From Nevskia sp. (GTDB lineage Bacteria > Pseudomonadota > Gammaproteobacteria > Nevskiales > Nevskiaceae), in NCBI GenBank assembly GCA_028291645.1, contig JAQGNU010000089.1, positions 1-64,000 of the forward strand: 64,000 nt of DNA, given 5' to 3'. The notes below the pieces were generated by a model. The model did no database searches and was not told the DNA's origin. It saw only the letters and a list, made by a program, of their open reading frames with translations. The position numbers and the translations under genes were made by a program. Shown here piece by piece: positions 30,072-41,691 of this stretch (the stretch's first letter is position 1; each line of letters starts with the position of its first letter).

Positions 30072-30335
30072 GAGCTCATAACAAAATGAATCACGCCTGC
30101 GTTGTTTCCAAAATTGTGCGGGGCAAGGCGCGAGCCGCGGAGCATAGTCGTTCTATGGTCAAGGCTCGCAACGCAGCACCGTGCAATTTTGGAAACAACC
30201 CGAAGGGACGGGGCCATTTTTGCGCATTGCGGCGTCTCTCGTCGCGCCCATGGAACAACCATGCGCGCTCCTCGTTTCTTGCACTGCGCAAAAATGACCT
30301 CCGTCGCAGGTGCGATTCATTTTGTTATGAGCTCT
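30071..30335. repeat. 265-bp element with 31-bp terminal inverted repeats and two internal hairpin arms
   Basis: 30071..30101 vs reverse complement of 30305..30335 (29/31); 30101..30121 vs 30179..30199 (19/21); 30211..30230 vs 30281..30300 (17/20). Confidence 0.93.
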
Positions 30336-30477
30336 AAGGCTTTGCGGTGCCTACTGGAAATCGGCGCGTCAAATCGGTAGCGTGAGCACAGCGGTCCGGC
30401 ATTAGCCGTCGCCGGGGAAAGTGAAGGAAACGTTGCAGAAACCTCACAAGAATTAAAACAGACAAGGGCCGGTTTGC

Positions 30478-33447
30478 ATGCGATCACTATTGGCACTGCT
30501 GCGCCGCTTCCGGATCAGCCTCGCGGTCATCACTGCGCTGTTGCTGATCTACGCACTGCTCGGCTTCCTGCTGGTGCCGCATTTGGCGCGCTCGGCGATT
30601 CAGCAGCAGCTCGCCATCGACGGCCGCCAGCTCACGATCGGCAAATTCCGTTTCAATCCGTTCAGTCTCGAAGCCAACATCGAAGCCTTTGCGTTGAACG
30701 ACGACAAGGCTGCACCGATCGTCGCATTCAAATCGCTGAAGGTGAACGTCGGCGTTTTCGCGTCGATCTGGCGGCGCGGTCTGGTGCTGCAGGAAGTCAA
30801 TCTCAACGGGCCTTACGTCTCGCTGGTGCATGAGGTCGATGGCTCGATCAATCTGATCAAGCTGGTGCCGCCGTCGAAGGCGCCGCCGCAGCCGCAGACC
30901 GCGCCCAGCGCGCCACCGCGCATCCGTATCACCACGCTGGTGGTCGACGATGGCAAGGTCGACATCAAGGATCTGGCGCGGCCGCAGCCGTTCGCGACCC
31001 GCTTGAGCCCGATCCGTTTCAGCCTGAAGGATTTCCGCACCGAACTCGGCCACGACAACGCCTATCAGTTCAGCGGCACCGCGCTGAGCGGCGAACACAT
31101 CGACTGGTCCGGCGGATTCACCGTGCAGCCGCTCGGTTCGACGGGTCAATTCGCGCTGAAGAATCTGCAGGCCAAGACCATCGATGCCTATCTGCAGACC
31201 CAGCTGCCGATGCGGCTGGTGTCCGGCGTCGGCGAGTTGAACGGCAGCTACAAGCTGAGCTTCGATCCGGCACTGGCGCTGGATGTCGCGCTGCCGGCGC
31301 TGACGGTGCGCGACTTCGCCGTTGCCGAACGCGGCGCCAGCAGTGGCGAGCCGCCATTGGCGATTGCCGAGTTAGGCGTGCAGGGCGTGGCGCTGTCGCT
31401 GGCGCAGCGCACGGTCACGGTCAAGAACGTCGATATCAAGGGCGCGCACGTCAATGCGCAGCGCGACAAGGACGGCAGTCTGAGCCTGATGCGGCTGCTG
31501 TCTGCGCCGAACAGCAAAGCGAAGTCGCCGCCACCACCGGTGCAGGTCGCAGCACCCGCAGCGGCGGCGTCGCCACCGGCGACGAAGGAAGCCGCCTGGC
31601 GTATCGGTGTCGACAGCATCAAGCTCGATGCCGCCTCGATCGCGCTGGACGATCGCGCGGTGACGCCGGCCACGCACTTCGTGTTGAACCCGATCAACCT
31701 CAGCGTTGGCGGCTACAGCAGCGACACCGACGCCAAACTGAAGATCGAGGCCGATCTCAAGCTCGAACAGGGCGGCCAGCTGGGCGTCAACGGCGATCTG
31801 CAACTGCAGCCGCTGAGCAGTGCGATGACGGTGACGCTGCAAGGCTTCGAACTACCGCTGCTGCAGCCTTACCTGACGCCACTGACCGGCCTGACGCTGA
31901 AGTCCGGCAAGTTCGGCGGCAAGGGGCAGCTGCATTACCTCGCCAAGCCGAACGCGCCGATGCAATTGAGCTTCGCTGGCGACGTCAACATTGCCGACTT
32001 CGTCGGCAAGGATCAGGCGCAGCAGGATTTCATCAAGTGGCGCCAGCTCGATGTCGTCGGCATCGACTACCAGCAGACGCCGCAGAAGCTTGCGATCGAT
32101 CGCATCGCGCTGAGCGTGCCGTATGCGCGCGTCGTCATCGAGCAGGATCGCTCGCTGAACGTGTCGCACGTGATCAATCCCAAAGGCGATGCGGCGGCGG
32201 CACCGATGCCTGCAGCGCCGTCGCCGGCCAATCCGACTAGTAAGGGCAAGCCGCAGCCGAAAGCCGCTACTGTTGCTGTAGCGGCGAAACCGATGGCGAT
32301 GCGCATCAACACGATCAGCATCGACAAGGGCAGCGCGAATTTCGCCGACCGCTCGATCGAGCCGCAGTTCGCCACCGCGATCGTCGGCCTGGTCGGCAAG
32401 ATCACCGGACTGTCGACCGACCCGGCCTCGCGCGCCAAGCTGCGTATCGCCGGCAGCGTCGACAAATATGCGCCGGTGCTGATCAGCGGCGAGATCAATC
32501 CGCTGGCGGCGACCAAGTATGCGGATGTGAGCTTGAGCTTCCGCAACATGGATCTGACCACGTTCAATCCCTACTCGGGCCGCTTTGCCGGCTACAACAT
32601 CGTCAAGGGCAAGCTCACCACCGAGCTGAAGTACAAGATCCAGGATCGCAAGCTCGACGCGCAGCACCACGTCATCGTCGATCAGCTCGAATTCGGCGAG
32701 GCCACCGGCTCGAAGCAGGCGGTGCCGCTGCCGGTGCGACTGGCGGTGTCGCTGCTGAAGGATCGCCACGGCGTGATCGACATCGAATTGCCGGTCAGCG
32801 GCAGCCTCGACGATCCGACCTTCAGCGTCGCTCCGATCATCTGGAAAGTGTTCGTCAACCTGCTGACCAAGGTGGTGACTGCGCCGTTCGCGGCGATCGG
32901 CCGGCTGTTCGGCGGCGGCGATGAACTCTCATACGTGGATTTCGCCGCGGGCTCCGCGAGCCTGAGCGAAAGCGAGGCCGGCAAGCTCGGCAAGCTGGCG
33001 TCGGCACTGGTCGAGCGTCCGCAGCTGCGGCTCGACGTGCCGCTGGCGGTGGCCGAAGCGCAGGACCGCAAAGCGCTGGCGCAGGCGGCGCTGGATAAGT
33101 TGTTGCCGCCGGCGCAGCTGAACGCCACCGCGAAGGATCGTCTGAAAGCGCTCGAACGCGTGCATCGCGATCTGCTGAAGAAGTCGCCGAGCTATCCGGA
33201 TGCGACTTCCGACAATAAGGATGAAGTGATCAAGAGCCGCACCGAATTCGTCCAGGCCGCTTTGATCGAACGTCTCGCGCCGGACGCGGCGGCCCTGCAG
33301 GCACTCGGCAAGGAACGCGCGCAGGCGGTGCAGGCGGCGATACTCGGCAACAGCGGCGTCAGCGCCGAGCGCATCTTTGTTGTCGCCGGCAGTGATTCGG
33401 CCGCGACCGATTCCGGCGCTGTGCGCATGGCCTTGAAGCTGGAATGA
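30478..33447 (+). CDS. AsmA-like / DUF748 domain protein
   Basis: 989 aa, N-terminal TM segment, repeated VDDGKVDIKDLA / IDKGSANFADRSI motifs of DUF748. Confidence 0.85.
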   Translation: MRSLLALLRRFRISLAVITALLLIYALLGFLLVPHLARSAIQQQLAIDGRQLTIGKFRFNPFSLEANIEAFALNDDKAAPIVAFKSLKVNVGVFASIWRRGLVLQEVNLNGPYVSLVHEVDGSINLIKLVPPSKAPPQPQTAPSAPPRIRITTLVVDDGKVDIKDLARPQPFATRLSPIRFSLKDFRTELGHDNAYQFSGTALSGEHIDWSGGFTVQPLGSTGQFALKNLQAKTIDAYLQTQLPMRLVSGVGELNGSYKLSFDPALALDVALPALTVRDFAVAERGASSGEPPLAIAELGVQGVALSLAQRTVTVKNVDIKGAHVNAQRDKDGSLSLMRLLSAPNSKAKSPPPPVQVAAPAAAASPPATKEAAWRIGVDSIKLDAASIALDDRAVTPATHFVLNPINLSVGGYSSDTDAKLKIEADLKLEQGGQLGVNGDLQLQPLSSAMTVTLQGFELPLLQPYLTPLTGLTLKSGKFGGKGQLHYLAKPNAPMQLSFAGDVNIADFVGKDQAQQDFIKWRQLDVVGIDYQQTPQKLAIDRIALSVPYARVVIEQDRSLNVSHVINPKGDAAAAPMPAAPSPANPTSKGKPQPKAATVAVAAKPMAMRINTISIDKGSANFADRSIEPQFATAIVGLVGKITGLSTDPASRAKLRIAGSVDKYAPVLISGEINPLAATKYADVSLSFRNMDLTTFNPYSGRFAGYNIVKGKLTTELKYKIQDRKLDAQHHVIVDQLEFGEATGSKQAVPLPVRLAVSLLKDRHGVIDIELPVSGSLDDPTFSVAPIIWKVFVNLLTKVVTAPFAAIGRLFGGGDELSYVDFAAGSASLSESEAGKLGKLASALVERPQLRLDVPLAVAEAQDRKALAQAALDKLLPPAQLNATAKDRLKALERVHRDLLKKSPSYPDATSDNKDEVIKSRTEFVQAALIERLAPDAAALQALGKERAQAVQAAILGNSGVSAERIFVVAGSDSAATDSGAVRMALKLE

Positions 33448-33624
33448 GCGCAGCGCGTTGCGCCGACTAACGGCAATGAGGTTCGTCGAAACGGCAAGCT
33501 TATGCTACTGATATTTCTGACATCGCCAAATCAAATATCTGATATGAAAATCTGTCGAAGGCTCAAGTAAAGCTGGGCTTGTTGTTTCCAACGGTTTGAG
33601 GAAGCGAACCGTTGCCAAGGGCAA

Positions 33625-34239
33625 TCATGAGGTTGGGCGATTCTTAGGCAGTGGCAATCTATATTGGCAACTGGTCCATTTCGCAGCGGGGCCAAAGAAC
33701 TTTCTCGATAGCTTATCCGCGGATAACCGGCCCATTATCTGAACATGCTTCAAGACCTTTAAGACCAGCCGTTCAAATCGGCGTAGTTCAGGCATCCCCT
33801 CGCAAACAAGATGAGAGGTGTAGCAGTCGAAACCGAGCTTTTGCTTTGTTTCCCGGCCGACGATCAAATAAATGTGAGCGCCTTCATGTTCATCTGATAC
33901 AGCATGAGCAAAATGTTTGTTCCGCAGCCCGCGTATATTTTCGTGAGTATTGAGATCCGTCTTCGAAATTCGAGGCACTTCTTCAATCCGGAGTCTCAGC
34001 CGCTTGCCTGTAGCGAAGGAACGGAGATACATCGTTACGGCGTAGACGAATAGTGCCTCGATATGAATGACAGATAAATCGTCCGGCGGACGGACTGACT
34101 TAAAGTCAAGATGTTTATTTATCTCGATAACCTCAATGATGGATTTATGTGCTGCATCCAGATTTGACTGCAGCAGAAACCAAGCCTCGGCATCAGCTTT
34201 GTCCGAATCATGGAACTTGTAGGCAATAGGTCTCTTCAT
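33625..34239 (-). CDS. Hypothetical protein (accessory-like)
   Basis: 204-aa ORF in a lower-GC block; no motif recognised. Confidence 0.55.
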   Translation of the reverse strand: MKRPIAYKFHDSDKADAEAWFLLQSNLDAAHKSIIEVIEINKHLDFKSVRPPDDLSVIHIEALFVYAVTMYLRSFATGKRLRLRIEEVPRISKTDLNTHENIRGLRNKHFAHAVSDEHEGAHIYLIVGRETKQKLGFDCYTSHLVCEGMPELRRFERLVLKVLKHVQIMGRLSADKLSRKFFGPAAKWTSCQYRLPLPKNRPTS

Positions 34240-34265
34240 CGATCTTCTGGGAAGTCTTCACCCGG

Positions 34266-35630
34266 TCACTGCTTCAGGAGCAAAGATTTGTCAACACGGC
34301 CGCGACCTTCCTTGAGCACGTAGCCGGGAATTTTCTCCGGCTCGATCCCGAACCACAGGTAGATCTCGCTCAGGATGCCGAACGCTAATTCGTCCGACCG
34401 AAAATTGCTGCTTGGAACCTTCACCGTCTTATGCATCGTGTGGTTCGGCGCGATGTGGGCTTCTCTAAGGAAGCTATTAGGTCCGTAGGGCCGCAGGATG
34501 CGCGGCGGGTCTCCGGCCATGCTGTAGAACTCGGCGCGGAACACGATACTGCTAGGCTGTTCCTGGGCGTCGTTCAGGACGTGGTTGTAGAACTCCGTGA
34601 AACTCAGCACCGATTCCACCAGTGCAATCGAGTTGATTGTCCCGTCGTGGTGCCGACCCCATCCGAGGTACTGCTCATCGGCCGCCGCGGCGAGCACCAA
34701 CATGCCGTCCCGGTATAAATCGATGACCTTCACCGTGCCATTGGATACACGGATGCACTCGCCGGCCTCAATCCGTGGCGAGTCCAGCGTTTGCATGTTC
34801 CAGCCGGCGTCGCGGGAATCAGGTGGATTCTCCAGCAACCTACGAATGCTGCCGTTCGTCTTCAGCCAAATGCTTCGCAGCGACATTGACGGCTCCGGCA
34901 CTGCTGCCAAGACCAACGCAGGATTGCCGCGCAGTGTGCCGAAATCCAGAACGTGCTCAATACGCTGCTGCGCCAACTCAGTGGAGTGCTTGCGCATGGT
35001 GTCCTGTTGCCTTGCGGCCAGAACATTTGCCAACAGCAACTCGATCGCCGCGAAACGCTCGTCAATTGTCCGTTCATATGACAAGCCAAGATTTAGGTAC
35101 TTGTGCAGTTCCTCGACGGTCAACGGCAGATTCTTATCGCCCTTACGTTCTGCATAACCAAACAGAGTCTCCACGACCTTGGCGCCGTCGATCACCCTTT
35201 TAATTAGAAAGGGCTTCGCAGAGGCTTTTTGCGGGGGCACCCGCACGACTACGAAACCCTTGGCGGCATCCGCCGGAGCAGACGGAATCCACTCGATCGA
35301 AAGGCCCTGCACATCCGGAAACACCCACGAACGAACGATGCTCCCGTATTGGTCGGTGTTCACCAGATCGCGATCGAGCGGGTGAAGGTCCACGACCTCA
35401 TCACCAAAACTCGTCGTGCTCTTGGCGGTTCTGATGCCGATAATTACGTAGCCACCCTGATTGTTGGCGAACGCAACAACGTCCTTAGCCAACTCGCGCT
35501 TGCCGGCGTCCTCTGCGACTTTATAAGGCTGTTTCTTGCAATCCAGCACATCGTTTTCGACCTGGCCAACCAGTTCGTGGAAAGCGCAGCGCTGGATGAT
35601 TCCCTCTAGATCGTTTGCGGACAGCGGCAT
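34266..35630 (-). CDS. Schlafen/AlbA_2-domain putative nucleic-acid-binding protein
   Basis: N-terminus ENDVLDCKKQPYKV...ELAKDVVAFANNQGGYVIIGIRT typical of AlbA_2. Confidence 0.8.
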   Translation of the reverse strand: MPLSANDLEGIIQRCAFHELVGQVENDVLDCKKQPYKVAEDAGKRELAKDVVAFANNQGGYVIIGIRTAKSTTSFGDEVVDLHPLDRDLVNTDQYGSIVRSWVFPDVQGLSIEWIPSAPADAAKGFVVVRVPPQKASAKPFLIKRVIDGAKVVETLFGYAERKGDKNLPLTVEELHKYLNLGLSYERTIDERFAAIELLLANVLAARQQDTMRKHSTELAQQRIEHVLDFGTLRGNPALVLAAVPEPSMSLRSIWLKTNGSIRRLLENPPDSRDAGWNMQTLDSPRIEAGECIRVSNGTVKVIDLYRDGMLVLAAAADEQYLGWGRHHDGTINSIALVESVLSFTEFYNHVLNDAQEQPSSIVFRAEFYSMAGDPPRILRPYGPNSFLREAHIAPNHTMHKTVKVPSSNFRSDELAFGILSEIYLWFGIEPEKIPGYVLKEGRGRVDKSLLLKQ

Positions 35631-35744
35631 ACGCGGCGGCAGTTGTAGCGGGCCTACAGCTTAGTCCGACCTAACTGGCCGCGCATTGCAGGTTTTGCTG
35701 TTTCTATATCAACGCGCTCGTGAGCGGATAAGTAAGGCCGGAGC

Positions 35745-36311
35745 TCAACTCTTCAGCATGTCCTTCTTCAGGCTGTCCTGCACCGGGTGCGATCCCAGCC
35801 AGATCTTCAGTAAGGCGCTCGACAGATCGGCACCGGCGACCGCTTCTTTCTGCTGACCGTTGTAAGTGATGCGCGTGCTGCCGTCGGCGCCGAAATCGAG
35901 ATTCAGAACGTCGCCTTTCTTGACCGCGCCGACTTCCTTGAAGCGCGCGTCGAGTTGCCTGATCTTCGGCTGCAACTGCTGCAGTTCGGCTTTCGATACA
36001 TTCGCTTCGAGACCTTCGTGGAAAGCGTTCTGCAAGGTATCCGCATCGAGATCGCGCTTCATCACCAGCGCCACGCGGCGCGGCGCCTTGTCGTTGATGA
36101 TGGCGTTGGCGTCGCTCGATTTCGCCGGCAGATAGAGGCCCAGCACGTAGACATCGGCGAGGCCGAACTTGGTGCGCAAGCCGGCGCCGTTCAATACCAG
36201 CTGCTGACCGCCGACGCTGGCAGTGTCCTGCAGCGTCACGCCCGCGACCTGCGCGGCCAGTGCCGGTAAACTCGCAGCCGCCAGCAGCGCGGCGATCCAT
36301 CTTGCGTTCAT
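35745..36311 (-). CDS. Chalcone-isomerase-like domain periplasmic protein
   Basis: Start set at MNARWIAALLAAASLPALA; LNGAGLRTKFGLADVYVLGLYLPAKSSDA. Confidence 0.85.
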   Translation of the reverse strand: MNARWIAALLAAASLPALAAQVAGVTLQDTASVGGQQLVLNGAGLRTKFGLADVYVLGLYLPAKSSDANAIINDKAPRRVALVMKRDLDADTLQNAFHEGLEANVSKAELQQLQPKIRQLDARFKEVGAVKKGDVLNLDFGADGSTRITYNGQQKEAVAGADLSSALLKIWLGSHPVQDSLKKDMLKS

Positions 36312-36411
36312 GTCATCCTCCAGGAATTGTTGGTCTGTTGCGCCATCAGCGCGTTGGCAATGTATGGCGCCGTAGTTCATAGACACTGAGTTTTCCGCGA
36401 GCGTTCCTGCG

Positions 36412-37062
36412 ATGACCGAGCCTTCCCACCGACGCAGTCCACGCGCCCAGCCGCTGCCGGCGATGCTGCAGCAGCTCGGCCTGGCGCCGGACCGGCTTGC
36501 GCCGCTGCAGGCCTATCTGGCCGAACTGGCGAAATGGAACCGGGCTTACAACCTCACCGCGATCCGTGATCCGGCCGAGATGGTGACGCGGCATGTACTC
36601 GATTCACTGGCGGTGCTGCCGCATCTGCCTGGGTCTTCGCTGCGGCTGCTCGATGTCGGCAGCGGCGGCGGCATGCCGGGTCTGGTGCTGGCGATCGTGC
36701 GGCCGCAATGGCAGGTCACCGTGCTCGATGGCAACGGTAAGAAAGCGCGCTTCCTGCGCCATGCGGTACGCGCGCTGGGCCTCGGCAATGTCGAAGTCGC
36801 GGAGGCGCGCGTCGAGGACTGGCAAGCGCCGCAGCCGTTCGATTGCATCATCAGCCGGGCGTTCGCCGCGCTCGCCGAATTCGTCGCTTTGAGCGAGCAT
36901 TTGCTGGCGGCGGATGGCCGCTGGCTGGCGATGAAGGGTAAAGTGGCGCCCGCGGAACTCGCAGCGCTGCCGGCCGGCAGGGCGATCGAGGCGATTCATC
37001 CGCTGGAAGTTCCAGGCCTTGCGGAAGCGCGCAGCCTGGTCGTCGTACGGCGCAGCCAGTAA
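36412..37062 (+). CDS. rsmG: 16S rRNA (guanine527-N7)-methyltransferase
   Basis: WNRAYNLTAIRDPAEMVTRHVLDSLAVLP, LLDVGSGGGMPGLVLAI. Confidence 0.96.
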   Translation: MTEPSHRRSPRAQPLPAMLQQLGLAPDRLAPLQAYLAELAKWNRAYNLTAIRDPAEMVTRHVLDSLAVLPHLPGSSLRLLDVGSGGGMPGLVLAIVRPQWQVTVLDGNGKKARFLRHAVRALGLGNVEVAEARVEDWQAPQPFDCIISRAFAALAEFVALSEHLLAADGRWLAMKGKVAPAELAALPAGRAIEAIHPLEVPGLAEARSLVVVRRSQ

Positions 37063-37069
37063 AAACAAC

Positions 37070-37855
37070 ATGACCCATATCATCGCCGTCGCCAACCAGA
37101 AGGGCGGCGTCGGCAAGACCACCACCGCCGTCAATCTCGCCGCCTCGCTGGCCGCGACCAAGCGCCGCGTGCTGCTGGTCGATCTCGATGCGCAGGGCAA
37201 TGCGACGATGGGTGTGGGTGTCGATAAATACAAGTTGAAGGTGACCACGCGCGACGTGCTGCTGGAACAGGCGCCGACCGCCGACGGCATCCAGTTCCTG
37301 TCGGCGCTGGGCTTTTCGATTCTGCCGGCGAATGCCGACATGACCGAGGCCGAAATCAAGCTGCGCGAAATGGCCGCGGGCGATTTCGCGCTGAAGCTGG
37401 CCTTGGAACAGGTCGAGGGACAGTTCGACTACGTCCTGCTGGATTGTCCGCCGGCGCTGTCGAAACTCACCGTCAACGCCTTCGTCGCCGCCGACGGCGT
37501 GCTGATCCCGATGCAGTGCGAGTATTACGCGCTGGAAGGTCTGACCGCGCTGGTCGATACGATCCAGAAGATCAAGCGCGTGATCAATCCGAAGCTGGAG
37601 ATCGAAGGTCTGCTGCGCACCATGTTCGATCCGCGCAACAACCTGTCGAACGACGTGTCGGCGCAGCTGCTGCAGCATTTCGGCGACAAGGTCTATCGCA
37701 GCATCGTGCCGCGCAATGTGCGTCTGGCGGAAGCGCCCAGCCACGGCCTGCCGGCGATCAGCTACGACCCGCTGTCGGCCGGCGCGAAAGCTTATCTGGC
37801 GCTCGCCGGCGAAGTGCTGCGGCGCCACGACGGCGGCCAGATTGCACTGGACTAG
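37070..37855 (+). CDS. parA: Chromosome partitioning ATPase ParA
   Basis: MTHIIAVANQKGGVGKTTTAVNLAASLA deviant Walker A. Confidence 0.96.
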   Translation: MTHIIAVANQKGGVGKTTTAVNLAASLAATKRRVLLVDLDAQGNATMGVGVDKYKLKVTTRDVLLEQAPTADGIQFLSALGFSILPANADMTEAEIKLREMAAGDFALKLALEQVEGQFDYVLLDCPPALSKLTVNAFVAADGVLIPMQCEYYALEGLTALVDTIQKIKRVINPKLEIEGLLRTMFDPRNNLSNDVSAQLLQHFGDKVYRSIVPRNVRLAEAPSHGLPAISYDPLSAGAKAYLALAGEVLRRHDGGQIALD

Positions 37856-37970
37856 AAGCAGTCTCCGGTTGCCTGTTTCGAGTTTCCAGTAAAAGCGTCG
37901 AAAGCAGGAATGTTGCATCTAAGTTAGCTTCTCACTGGAAACCGGACACTGGAAACTGGAAACTGCCGTC

Positions 37971-38438
37971 ATGTCCTACGTCGAAAAGAACCTGCTGCCC
38001 GGCGAAACCATCGTCCATAAAGGACGCGTGCACTGGATCGTTTACGGCAAAAGCATCGGCCTGATCATCGTCGGCCTGTTGCTGATGTATCCCTGGAGCC
38101 AGGACGCGGGCTTCAGCAAGCTGTGGATCTTCGGCGCGGTGGCGCTGCTGCTGGCCGTCGTCGTCGCGATTCCGGCGGCAATCCGTGCGCTGACGACGGA
38201 ACTGGTGGTGACCAGCCGCCGCGTCGTCGCCAAACGCGGCATCGTGCGCCGCGATACGTTCGAGATGCTGCATCGCAGAGTCGAGAGCATCTCGGTGCAT
38301 CAGAGCATCGCCGGCCGATTGCTCGGCTACGGCACGCTGGAGTTGCACGGCACCGGCGGCGGACTCGAAACGATTCCGACAGTGGCCGATCCACTCGGCT
38401 TCCGCAATGCCGCGATGGCGCAGTCCGACGCCGCTTGA
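37971..38438 (+). CDS. Bacterial PH-domain (bPH2-like) membrane protein
   Basis: Two TM segments then TTELVVTSRRVVAKRGIVRRDTFEMLHRRVESISV. Confidence 0.82.
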   Translation: MSYVEKNLLPGETIVHKGRVHWIVYGKSIGLIIVGLLLMYPWSQDAGFSKLWIFGAVALLLAVVVAIPAAIRALTTELVVTSRRVVAKRGIVRRDTFEMLHRRVESISVHQSIAGRLLGYGTLELHGTGGGLETIPTVADPLGFRNAAMAQSDAA

Positions 38439-38550
38439 GCATCGCGTCCGCCAACCAACAGTCCGCACAGAGAAATGAGTCGATGAAGCTGCAAAGTCAG
38501 ATCGAGCGCAGCGCGCGGTGCGCGCCGCACGTGTGCAGAGGCGTCCGCGC

Positions 38551-39393
38551 ATGAGCGTTAAGAAACGTGGATTGGGCCGCGGACTGGACGCGCTGCTCGG
38601 CAGCGTCTCCAGTTCCGCCAACGATCCGCCGGAAGAACTGCGCGAACTGGCACTCGACAACCTGTCGCCGGGCCGCCATCAGCCGCGCCGCAATTTCGAT
38701 CCGGAAGCGCTGCAGTCGCTGGCCGATTCGATCCGCGCGCAGGGCGTGGTGCAGCCGATCGTCGCGCGCGAAGCCGGTGGCGGACGCTATGAGATCGTCG
38801 CCGGCGAACGCCGCTGGCGTGCGGCGCGCATGGCCGGTCTGACGACGATTCCGGCGGTCGTGCGGCAGATGCCGGACCAAGCGGCGATGGCGATCGCGCT
38901 GGTCGAGAATATTCAGCGTGCCGATCTGAATGCACTGGAAGAAGCGGAAGCCTTGAAGCGCCTGATCGACGAAGTCGGCCTGACGCACGAGCAGACTGCC
39001 GAGGCGGTGGGTCGCTCGCGTGCCGCGGTCAGCAATCTGCTGCGCCTGATGGATCTGCATGCCGACGTGCAGGCCTTGCTGCGCGACAACAAACTGTCAT
39101 TGGGTCATGCCAAGGTGTTGCTGGCGGTGGCGGTCGATCGGCAACTGGCGCTGGCGCGGCAAATCATCGAGCAGCAATTGTCGGTGCGCGAGACCGAGCG
39201 CCTGATCGAAGGCTTGCCGAAGAAGGCAGCGGCCCAGCCGAAAGCCAAGGCCGCAGCAGTGCAGGATGAGGAGTTGAGCGCACGCCTGGGCTTGCCCGTG
39301 CAGCTGAAGAAAAACAGCCGCGGCCGCGGCCGCATCATCGTCAGCTTCAGGAATCAGGCGGAACTCGATCGCCTGCTGTCGCGTTTCGGCTGA
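38551..39393 (+). CDS. parB: Chromosome partitioning protein ParB
   Basis: GLGRGLDALLG, IVAGERRWRAARMAGL, ENIQRADLNALEEAEA. Confidence 0.96.
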   Translation: MSVKKRGLGRGLDALLGSVSSSANDPPEELRELALDNLSPGRHQPRRNFDPEALQSLADSIRAQGVVQPIVAREAGGGRYEIVAGERRWRAARMAGLTTIPAVVRQMPDQAAMAIALVENIQRADLNALEEAEALKRLIDEVGLTHEQTAEAVGRSRAAVSNLLRLMDLHADVQALLRDNKLSLGHAKVLLAVAVDRQLALARQIIEQQLSVRETERLIEGLPKKAAAQPKAKAAAVQDEELSARLGLPVQLKKNSRGRGRIIVSFRNQAELDRLLSRFG

Positions 39394-39531
39394 CGCCGAC
39401 GCTGCAGCCCAACATGCAGCCAAGTATTTAGGGCGTTTAGATTGACCTGCTCTCCGCACGCCCGTTAAAATGCGGCCCCCCGCGAACGCCGTGCCCTGAG
39501 AATCTTGGGGCTCGGCGGCTGGACTGACGAC

Positions 39532-40828
<1,297 letters not shown>

Positions 40829-40875
40829 AGCGCTTTCAAACATTTCATTCATTTCGATCACCCTTTAACGATTGA

Positions 40876-41181
<306 letters not shown>

Positions 41182-41220
41182 AGCCATTCCGGTTCCTTTC
41201 TCCGGACGGAGTAGCAAGCG

Positions 41221-41691
41221 ATGGATTTAAACGCAACGCTGATTGTTCAGAGCTTCACCTTCCTGGTGTTCGTGGCGCTGATGTGGCGTTTTCTTTGGCC
41301 ACCGATTCTTGGCGCAATGCAGACGCGGCAAGCCAAGATCGCCGAAGGGCTGTCGGCCGCCGAGCGTGGCGAGAAGGCACTGAAAGACGCGGCCAACAAG
41401 AGCGAAGGCGAACTGAAGGCGGCGCGCGCGCAGGCGCAGGAAATCATCGGCGCGGCCAACAAGCAGTCGGCCCAACTGCTGGAAAAGGCCAAGGCCGATG
41501 CGGAAGCCGAAAAGGCCCGCATCCTGGCGGCCGGTCGTTCCGAGGCCGAGCGCGAAATCGCGCAGGCCAAGGAAGCGCTGCGCAAGCAGGTCGGTGATCT
41601 GGCGGTGGCCGCTGCCACCAAGATCCTGAAGCGCGAGATCGACGCCAAGGCGCATGCCGACGTGCTCAGCGAACTGGCGGCGCAAGTCTGA
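41221..41691 (+). CDS. atpF: F0F1 ATP synthase subunit b
   Basis: N-terminal TM + coiled coil; operon position. Confidence 0.96.
   Translation: MDLNATLIVQSFTFLVFVALMWRFLWPPILGAMQTRQAKIAEGLSAAERGEKALKDAANKSEGELKAARAQAQEIIGAANKQSAQLLEKAKADAEAEKARILAAGRSEAEREIAQAKEALRKQVGDLAVAAATKILKREIDAKAHADVLSELAAQV

Noticed and set aside
30101-30337. Short ORFs within the 265-bp inverted-repeat element (e.g. 30102..30380)
   Set aside because: Frames pass through palindromic arms, lack RBS and have no protein-like composition.
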